A DNA stretch of 48,238 nt from positions 1 to 48,238 of the forward strand of contig DASUHM010000011.1 in assembly GCA_036273515.1 (NCBI GenBank). Reading direction: 5' to 3'. This document shows positions 1-5,162 of this stretch, one piece after another. The stretch's first letter is position 1, and every line of letters starts with the position of its first letter. The position numbers were made by a program, and so were the translations under genes. The notes under the pieces were generated by a model that did not search any database, was not told the DNA's origin, and saw only the letters and a program-made list of their open reading frames with translations. The stretch comes from Gaiellales bacterium. GTDB lineage: Bacteria > Actinomycetota > Thermoleophilia > Gaiellales > JAICJC01.

Positions 1-12
1 CCCCGCCGTTTC

Positions 13-46
13 TTGACTCCGTCCGACCCCTCTGCAACACTGTGAT
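13..46 (+). promoter_or_regulatory. Likely lexA promoter
   Basis: TTGACT at 13-18 matches a -35 element. About 17 nt downstream AACACT (36-41) could be a weak -10; TGTGAT (41-46) is a less well spaced alternative. The SOS box lies immediately downstream, where bound LexA would block RNA polymerase. The -35 is clear and the -10 is weak. Confidence 0.45.
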
Positions 47-47
47 C

Positions 48-61
48 CGAACACACGTTCG
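48..61. promoter_or_regulatory. LexA-binding SOS box, autoregulatory
   Basis: CGAACACACGTTCG matches the Gram-positive/actinobacterial SOS consensus CGAACRNRYGTTYG at every defined position. It ends 17 nt before the lexA ATG. LexA bound here should repress its own gene and the coupled zinc-ribbon gene until DNA damage triggers self-cleavage. Confidence 0.93.
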
Positions 62-78
62 ACCCCAGGAGGGCGGCG

Positions 79-714
79 ATGGATCTGTCCCAGCGGCAGA
101 AAGAGATTCTCGACTTCGTGAACACCCACGTGGATGCCAACGGGTATCCGCCTACGGTGCGCGAGATCGGCCAGGCGGTCGGCCTGACCTCGCCGTCCAC
201 CGTGCACGCGCATCTGGCGAAGCTGGAGAGCCTCGGGCTCATCCGGCGCGATGCCACCAAGCCGCGCGCGCTCGAGGTGATCGAGGGCGGGCGCTCGCGC
301 CGCGCACCGGTCGTCGAGGCGGTTCCCGCGGCGCCGGTCGGCGCGACCGTGCTGCCGTTGGTCGGCCAGGTGGCCGCCGGCTCCCCGGTCGTCGCCGAGG
401 ATCAGGTCGAGGAGTACCTGCCCCTGCCGGACCAGTTCTGCCGTGACGCCGACTTCGTCCTCGCCGTGCGCGGCGACAGCATGATCAACGCGGGGATCCT
501 GGACGGCGACTACGTCGTCGTCCGCCGCCAGTCCGACGCCCGCAACGGCGAGATCGTCGTCGCCCTGGTCGGCGACGAGGACGCGACGGTGAAGCGCTTC
601 TACCGCGAGAACGGCCGCGTGCGGCTGCAGCCCGAGAACGATGCGCTCGAGCCGACGTACCCCGAGCAGGTCGCGATCCTCGGGAGCGTCCAGGCGGTGT
701 TCAGGCGGCTATGA
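79..714 (+). CDS. lexA: LexA repressor, SOS regulator
   Basis: This is the transcriptional repressor of the SOS response (211 aa), which self-cleaves when stimulated by RecA filaments. Residues 1-65 form the winged-helix DNA-binding domain (YPPTVREIG, then the recognition helix SPSTVHAHLAKLE). Residues 90-211 form the S24 autoprotease domain. The scissile Ala100-Gly101 bond (QVAAG), nucleophile Ser134 (GDSM) and general base Lys172 (DATVKRF) are all present, so it should be a working LexA. The ATG is fixed by AGGAGGG at 67-73. A perfect SOS box lies upstream. The stop overlaps the ATG of the next gene, which implies co-expression. Confidence 0.97.
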   Translation: MDLSQRQKEILDFVNTHVDANGYPPTVREIGQAVGLTSPSTVHAHLAKLESLGLIRRDATKPRALEVIEGGRSRRAPVVEAVPAAPVGATVLPLVGQVAAGSPVVAEDQVEEYLPLPDQFCRDADFVLAVRGDSMINAGILDGDYVVVRRQSDARNGEIVVALVGDEDATVKRFYRENGRVRLQPENDALEPTYPEQVAILGSVQAVFRRL

Positions 715-953
715 CCATGGCGCTCACCCGTCCAGGCGATGGTGGCCAGATGCTCGAGGACGTCATCCTGGCGGCGCTCGCTGCCGGACGGGTGCGCCAG
801 GCCGGCCGTCGACCCGCCTGCCCGGTCTGCGGCGAGGCGATGTGGGCCTTCGACCGCGAAGGCGAGAGCGCCGAGCTCTGCTGCAGCGGCTGCGGGTCGC
901 GGCTCTCCGACGCCGGGGACGCGTCCGAGCGCACCCTGCGTCTGATCGCCTGA
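711..953 (+). CDS. Small zinc-ribbon protein, translationally coupled to lexA
   Basis: This encodes an 80-residue protein of unknown role. Its ATG overlaps the lexA stop as ATGA (711-714), so it is probably translated by re-initiation; a second ATG at 717 is possible. Residues 37-61 contain CPVCG and, about 20 residues later, CCSGCG: a four-cysteine zinc ribbon. The N-terminal 30 residues look helical. It should follow lexA in SOS induction. A nucleic-acid or protein-binding role is plausible from the zinc ribbon alone, but no specific function can be assigned. It could also be a conserved small companion of lexA in this lineage. Confidence 0.7.
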   Translation: MTMALTRPGDGGQMLEDVILAALAAGRVRQAGRRPACPVCGEAMWAFDREGESAELCCSGCGSRLSDAGDASERTLRLIA

Positions 954-1007
954 CCCACGCGTGTGCGCGCACGCGTGGGAACCACCTGGCTGCGCGCGCG
1001 ACGGCTG

Positions 1008-1014
1008 CAACAAT
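1008..1014 (+). promoter_or_regulatory. -10 element giving a near-leaderless transcript of the lipoprotein gene
   Basis: CAACAAT ends 6 nt before the GTG at 1021. The hexamer AACAAT keeps the two most conserved -10 bases (A2, T6). The spacing matches the other leaderless starts in the window. No Shine-Dalgarno sequence sits at a useful distance. Confidence 0.4.
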
Positions 1015-1020
1015 CGAGAG

Positions 1021-2112
1021 GTGCGCCTGACCCGCCGCCAGATGCTCGTCTCCGGGTCGATGCTGCTCGCGAGCGCCTGCACGAGGCCTGGGAGCAGCTC
1101 GGCCCCGCAGAGCTTCGGCACCCGTCTCTCGGGGCCGAACGTGCAGGTGCTCGACCGTCACGTGGTGCTGGCGCTCCCGAACGACGCGGTCGATCCGGCG
1201 ACCGTCTCGTCGTTCGTCACCGACTTCGGCGTGAGGGCCCGCGTCGTCCAGGGCCATCTGACCGACCTGACCGACGTGGGACAGGCCGACGTCGCGCTGG
1301 TCGACGACGAGACGCTCGCGAGCCTCGTCTCGCAGAAGCTCGTCGAGCCGATCGATCGCAGCCTGGTCGGGAACCGCAAGCTGCTGCTCTCGCCCTTCGA
1401 CAGCCCGCCGTACGACCACGGCAACCGCCACGGCGTCGCCAAGGACTACGTGTGTGTCGGGTTCGCCGTCTCGACCGCCGCCGTGCCGTCGCCGCCGTCG
1501 ACCTGGCGCGGGTTCTTCCGCCTCGCCGCGACCCTGCGCGGCCGCGTCGCCGTGCCGCCCGACCGCGACATGGTCATCGGGGCGGCGCTCATGGCGGCCG
1601 GCCACGACTGGAACTCGTCGTCGAGCTCCGATCTCGCCGACGCCGCCGACATCCTGCTCCCGCTGCGGAACTCGCTCATCATCGCCGGCACCGTCGGTCG
1701 GCACGATCTGCCCGCGCCGATCGCCGCCGCGCTCTGCCTCGGCGAGGGCTTCGTCTCGCCGCCCGCGGACGTGCGCTTCATCATCCCGGCCGAGGGCACG
1801 CTGGCCCGGGCCCGCTGCTACTGCATCCCCGTCTATGCGCCCGACCCTGTGTCGGCGCACGCCTGGCTGAACCACACTCTCGATCCGTCCATCGCCGCCG
1901 CGGAGACGCGCTTCACCCAACGCGCCACGCCGGTCGGCCCCGCCCTCTACCAGCTCCCGGCGTCGATGCTCGCGAACGAGGCGGTCTTTCCGCCGTCCCT
2001 GCCGCAGACCCCGCTCACCTTCGCCAACCTGAGCCCGCAGGCCGTCGCGCTGCGCAAGGAGCTTTGGGCGGAGGTTCTCGCCGGACGCCGTCGCCGGATC
2101 CCGGCGCGGTAG
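1021..2112 (+). CDS. Tat-exported lipoprotein, extracellular solute-binding (PotD-like) protein
   Basis: This 363-residue protein starts with a twin-arginine signal (LTRRQMLVSG), a hydrophobic stretch and a lipobox-like LASAC, so it is predicted to be a membrane-anchored exported lipoprotein. The rest resembles periplasmic solute-binding proteins of ABC uptake systems, PotD/spermidine type: a two-lobed fold with motifs such as VALVDDETLASLV, GVAKDYVCVGFAV and a C-terminal AHAWLNHTLDPS segment. No permease or ATPase lies beside it, so the ligand cannot be read from context. The GTG at 1021 was chosen because it places the Tat motif at the N-terminus; the frame is open from 961. Its TAG stop is also the first three bases of the rnpB -10. 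Confidence 0.72.
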   Translation: MRLTRRQMLVSGSMLLASACTRPGSSSAPQSFGTRLSGPNVQVLDRHVVLALPNDAVDPATVSSFVTDFGVRARVVQGHLTDLTDVGQADVALVDDETLASLVSQKLVEPIDRSLVGNRKLLLSPFDSPPYDHGNRHGVAKDYVCVGFAVSTAAVPSPPSTWRGFFRLAATLRGRVAVPPDRDMVIGAALMAAGHDWNSSSSSDLADAADILLPLRNSLIIAGTVGRHDLPAPIAAALCLGEGFVSPPADVRFIIPAEGTLARARCYCIPVYAPDPVSAHAWLNHTLDPSIAAAETRFTQRATPVGPALYQLPASMLANEAVFPPSLPQTPLTFANLSPQAVALRKELWAEVLAGRRRRIPAR

Positions 2113-2115
2113 GAT
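2110..2115 (+). promoter_or_regulatory. rnpB -10 element overlapping a stop codon
   Basis: TAGGAT lies 6-7 nt upstream of the first base of the RNase P RNA P1 helix (about 2122), as expected for a -10. Its TAG is the stop codon of the upstream lipoprotein gene. I see no convincing -35. Confidence 0.6.
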
Positions 2116-2121
2116 TCGCCG

Positions 2122-2466
2122 GCCGATCAGGCAGTCGCGGCGCCCTCGGGGCGTCGAGGAAAGTCGGGACACCGCAGGGCAAGGGTGCCGGGTAACGCCC
2201 GGACGGGGAAACCCGATGGAAAGCGCAACAGAGAGCAGACCGCCGACCGGCGCCTTCGGGCGTCGAGGCAAGGGTGAAACGGTGGTGCAAGAGACCACCA
2301 GCGCCCGCGGAGACGCGGACGGCTAGGCAAGCCCCACCCGGTGCAACGCCAAACGGAGCGATGACGCGGCCCGCCGAGCTCCAGGTAGGCGGCGCGAGCC
2401 GGCCGGCAACGGCCGGCCCAGATGGATGACTGCCCCAGACAGAATCCCGCTTACAGATCGGCTACC
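2122..2466 (+). ncRNA. rnpB: RNase P RNA, bacterial type A
   Basis: This is the catalytic RNA of RNase P, which removes 5' leaders from pre-tRNAs. Conserved landmarks occur in the right order: GAGGAAAGTCGGGACACC (about 2155-2172), AGAGAGCAGACCGCC (2230-2244), AGGCAAGGGTGAAACGG (2266-2282), GTGCAAGAGACCACCAGC (2284-2301), GGCTAGGCAAGCCCCACC (2321-2338), GATGGATGACTGCC and GACAGAATCCCGCTTACAGA near the 3' end. P1 forms between GCCGATC (2122-2128) and GATCGGC (2456-2462). Length and order fit a type A RNA. A strong hairpin follows directly. Confidence 0.97.
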
Positions 2467-2494
2467 GGAGAGCCCCGCGCAAGTGGGGCTCTCC
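2467..2494 (+). terminator. rnpB terminator hairpin without a T-tract
   Basis: GGAGAGCCCC (2467-2476) pairs perfectly over 10 bp with GGGGCTCTCC (2485-2494), with an 8-nt loop. No T-run follows; the next bases are CACGAAGAAAAGG. It begins right after the P1 helix of rnpB. Confidence 0.75.
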
Positions 2495-2512
2495 CACGAA
2501 GAAAAGGTTCCC

Positions 2513-3184
2513 ATGACGCTCTCCGTTCCTGAGTGGAACGCCCTGATGGTTGCGGCCACATCCGAATCCGCCCGGGCCATCGTGCCGTCGGCCAAGGCCG
2601 GTCACGCGATTGAAAAAGACCTCGAGAACGCGCTCGCGGCCTTCGTGGTCGTGCCCGGCCATCGGGTCGTGTTGCGGAAGAACATCCCGTACCTCTATCC
2701 GGGCTGGACGCCGCAGCCGGGCGCCCTCGACCTCGGCATCTACGACGGCGACCGCGTGGCTGTGGCCTGCGAGCTCAAGCTGCACGACATCGACTGGGGG
2801 CTCTACGACCTGCTCAAGGTGGTCTCGTTGTTCCGGGCTGACAAGCCGGCGACTGCGGCCTACCTGATCACCGGCGGCACCGAGAACGAATGGAGGAACT
2901 CCGGTCTCGGCGCCTACTTCGAGGCGGGTACGCGCAAGGTCGGGACGATTGAGCTGCTACGGGCGAACCCGAAGGCAATGGCGGAGCTCATGTATGTCTA
3001 CGAAGACGGTCACTTCGAGTCCTCGGGCCGGCCACAGACCGTCGCATCGGAGCTCGTGCTCGAAGGCTTCGGGCCGTACGGCTGCGAGATCGGAGGGGTG
3101 GGCGAGCTGAAGCTGATGTCAGTGCGTCCGGCGGGTGACGTCGTCGAGGTTCCGGCGGAGCTGCGGCCGACCCGCCCGGCCTGA
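2513..3184 (+). CDS. PD-(D/E)XK nuclease-like protein of unknown function
   Basis: This encodes a 223-residue protein that I cannot place in a named family. A possible PD-(D/E)XK core is visible: Glu34/Glu38 in an N-terminal helix, Asp73 in GALDLGIYD, then ELK (Glu87-x-Lys89) in VACELKLHD. A conserved-looking helix WGLYDLLKVVSLFR follows. That order (helix Glu - Asp - ExK - helix) is how restriction-endonuclease-like folds are built. The frame stays open back to 2426, but that part lies inside rnpB, so the ATG at 2513 was chosen; only a weak AAAAGG precedes it. There is no signal peptide or membrane segment, and no methylase partner nearby. The nuclease reading is inference from a short motif. 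Confidence 0.6.
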   Translation: MTLSVPEWNALMVAATSESARAIVPSAKAGHAIEKDLENALAAFVVVPGHRVVLRKNIPYLYPGWTPQPGALDLGIYDGDRVAVACELKLHDIDWGLYDLLKVVSLFRADKPATAAYLITGGTENEWRNSGLGAYFEAGTRKVGTIELLRANPKAMAELMYVYEDGHFESSGRPQTVASELVLEGFGPYGCEIGGVGELKLMSVRPAGDVVEVPAELRPTRPA

Positions 3185-3205
3185 CCGCTGCTCGTTCCAC
3201 CCATC

Positions 3206-3225
3206 CGGGGGGTCGCGCCTCCCCG
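3206..3225 (+). terminator. Weak terminator-like hairpin in the 173-nt gap before the chemoreceptor
   Basis: CGGGG (3206-3210) can pair with CCCCG (3221-3225), followed by TCTTG. The rest of the 3185-3357 gap holds GC-rich partial palindromes and an isolated TTGACT (3261-3266) without a matching -10. I found no recognisable riboswitch there. Confidence 0.3.
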
Positions 3226-3357
3226 TCTTGCGGTACCCGCCGGGGGCCGGTCCGGTGATCTTGACTACCGGCGATTCAACCCGGAACGGTGAGCGCCGAC
3301 TACTCGTCGCGGCTGCGCTCTTCCGCCGCGGCCTTCCCTCATCGAATGGAGCTCGTC

Positions 3358-5100
3358 GTGCGCCTCACGTGGATCCGGAACATGTCGCTGGGCCAGAAGC
3401 TGTACGGCAGCTTCGGCGTCGTCGTCGTGGTCTCGCTCGTCCTGGGTGGTGTGGCGCTCATGAGCATGAGCTCCATGAACGGGCGCGCATCGCACGTGGG
3501 TGGGACGGTGCTGCCGTCCGTCAGCGGGATCGACCAGGCGTCGATCGCCATCGAAACGCTCGTTCGCCATCAGCGCGAGCACCTCACCGTCTCGACCGCC
3601 GCGGACAAGACCGGCGTGGCCGGCGAGATCCAGAGCGACCAGAACGACTTCACGTCGGCGCTGGCCGCATTCGCCAAGCACGACACCAACCCGACGGACA
3701 TGCGCATCCTGGCTCGCATCCGCGCGCTCTACACCGAGTATCTCGCCCAGACCTCGAACTTCATCGCAGTCAGCGACGCGCGCCAGATCGCGCGCGGCGC
3801 CGGGGTGCTCGAGAAGGGCGACCCGACGTTCTCGTCGATCGAGAACCTGCTCGCGCGGCTGATCAAGACCGAGAACGCCGACGCCGCCCAGTCGATCGCC
3901 GCGTCCTCCTCGTCGTACTCGTCGGCGCGGACGCTCACCGTCGCCCTCCTGGCCGTGCTGCTCGTGACCGTCGCCACCGTCGGCTACCTGCTCACGCGCG
4001 GCATCAAGAGGGCCGTCCGCCCGGTGCTCGAACGGCTGACGATGCTGCAGAATGACGACGTCACCGACCTGCGCACCGGCCTCGCCAAGATCGCCGAGGG
4101 CGACCTGACCTTCGTCGCCACGCCGTCCACGCCCCGCATCGAGAACCCCGGCGGAGATGAGCTCGGCCAGATCGCCGAGGCGGTCAACGGCATCCGCGAC
4201 CGCACCGTCGACTCGGTGGAGGCCTACAACTCCAGCCGCGAGAGCCTGACCGGCGTCCTTCGCAGCATGCGGTCCGCCGCCGCGACCGTGTCGTCCGCGT
4301 CGGCCGAGATGGCCTCGACGTCGGAAGAGGCCGGCCGGGCGGTCGGCGAGATCGCGTCCGCGATCACCGAGGTCGCCGCCGGCGCCGAGCGCCAGCTGCA
4401 GATGGTCGAGGAGGCGCGCACGTCCAGCATGGAGACCGGTGGGGCCGCCGAGGAGGCGAGCGTCTCGGCCCGCGACGGCGTGGCCGCGTCCCGGCAGGCC
4501 AGCGATGCGATGGCGGCGATGCGCTCGTCGGCCGCGGACATCACGGCCGCGATCTCCGGCCTCTCCAGCAAGTCCGAGCAGATCGGCGGCATCGTCGACA
4601 CGATCACCGGCATCGCCGGCCAGACCAACCTGCTGGCGCTGAACGCCGCCATCGAGGCCGCCCGTGCCGGCGAGCAGGGCCGCGGCTTCGCCGTCGTCGC
4701 CGAGGAGGTGCGCAAGCTGGCCGAGGAGTCGCAGCAGGCCGCCGAGCAGATCGCCCACCTGATCGGCGAGATGCAGACCGAGACGCACCGCACCGTCACG
4801 ATCGTCGAGGAGGGTGCGAACCGCGCCGAGGAGTCGGTCACCATCGTCGAGTCGACGCGCGGCGCCTTCGACAACATCGGCTCCGCCATCGAGGACATCC
4901 GCACCCGGGTCGACCGGATCGTCGCGGTCACCGGCGAGGTGGCCAGCGTCGCGCAGCAGTCGTCCGCCTCGACCCAGCAGGTCTCGGCGTCGACGCAGCA
5001 GACGTCGGCATCCGCCCAGGAGATCGCCGCCTCCGCCCAGGAGTTGGCGCGCACGGCCGAAGAGCTCGACGCGCTCTTCAGCCGCTTCGTCCTCTCGTAG
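3358..5100 (+). CDS. Methyl-accepting chemotaxis protein (transmembrane chemoreceptor)
   Basis: This 580-residue receptor would signal to the CheA/CheW array. Order of parts: first membrane helix at about 17-37; an extracytoplasmic four-helix-bundle type sensor (about 38-190) with no obvious ligand signature; second membrane helix at about 193-213 ([18 protein letters not shown]); HAMP at about 214-275; then a long methyl-accepting coiled coil. The signalling hairpin tip is [20 protein letters not shown], with Gln422 at its start, followed by [18 protein letters not shown]. The GTG at 3358 has GGAG 6 nt upstream and suits the short basic N-terminus; ATG 3346 and GTG 3289 are in frame. No che genes are in the window, so it is an orphan receptor. 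Confidence 0.9.
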   Translation: MRLTWIRNMSLGQKLYGSFGVVVVVSLVLGGVALMSMSSMNGRASHVGGTVLPSVSGIDQASIAIETLVRHQREHLTVSTAADKTGVAGEIQSDQNDFTSALAAFAKHDTNPTDMRILARIRALYTEYLAQTSNFIAVSDARQIARGAGVLEKGDPTFSSIENLLARLIKTENADAAQSIAASSSSYSSARTLTVALLAVLLVTVATVGYLLTRGIKRAVRPVLERLTMLQNDDVTDLRTGLAKIAEGDLTFVATPSTPRIENPGGDELGQIAEAVNGIRDRTVDSVEAYNSSRESLTGVLRSMRSAAATVSSASAEMASTSEEAGRAVGEIASAITEVAAGAERQLQMVEEARTSSMETGGAAEEASVSARDGVAASRQASDAMAAMRSSAADITAAISGLSSKSEQIGGIVDTITGIAGQTNLLALNAAIEAARAGEQGRGFAVVAEEVRKLAEESQQAAEQIAHLIGEMQTETHRTVTIVEEGANRAEESVTIVESTRGAFDNIGSAIEDIRTRVDRIVAVTGEVASVAQQSSASTQQVSASTQQTSASAQEIAASAQELARTAEELDALFSRFVLS

Positions 5101-5121
5101 CGGTCCCGGTTCCGGCACGTC

Positions 5122-5147
5122 CAGGGGGCGGCTTCGGGCGCCCCCTG
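5122..5147 (+). terminator. Chemoreceptor terminator hairpin with UUCG loop
   Basis: CAGGGGGCG (5122-5130) pairs over 9 bp with CGCCCCCTG (5139-5147). The loop contains C-TTCG-G, a very stable tetraloop. No T-tract follows. The next base starts the -10 of the downstream gene, so terminator and promoter abut. Confidence 0.7.
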
Positions 5148-5153
5148 TAGGCT
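5148..5153 (+). promoter_or_regulatory. -10 element, leaderless start of the fusion gene
   Basis: TAGGCT lies 9 nt before the ATG at 5163, so transcription would begin within a few bases of the start codon. No Shine-Dalgarno sequence is present. The same hexamer recurs before the cupin and pruA genes. Confidence 0.6.
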
Positions 5154-5162
5154 GTCCGCGTC

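Noticed and set aside
2426-2512. Upstream extension of the PD-(D/E)XK-like gene
   Set aside because: It lies inside the conserved 3' domain of RNase P RNA and its terminator, so ATG 2513 is used.
3185-3357. Possible riboswitch before the chemoreceptor
   Set aside because: The conserved core bases of cyclic-di-GMP riboswitches are absent; only generic GC-rich palindromes are present.
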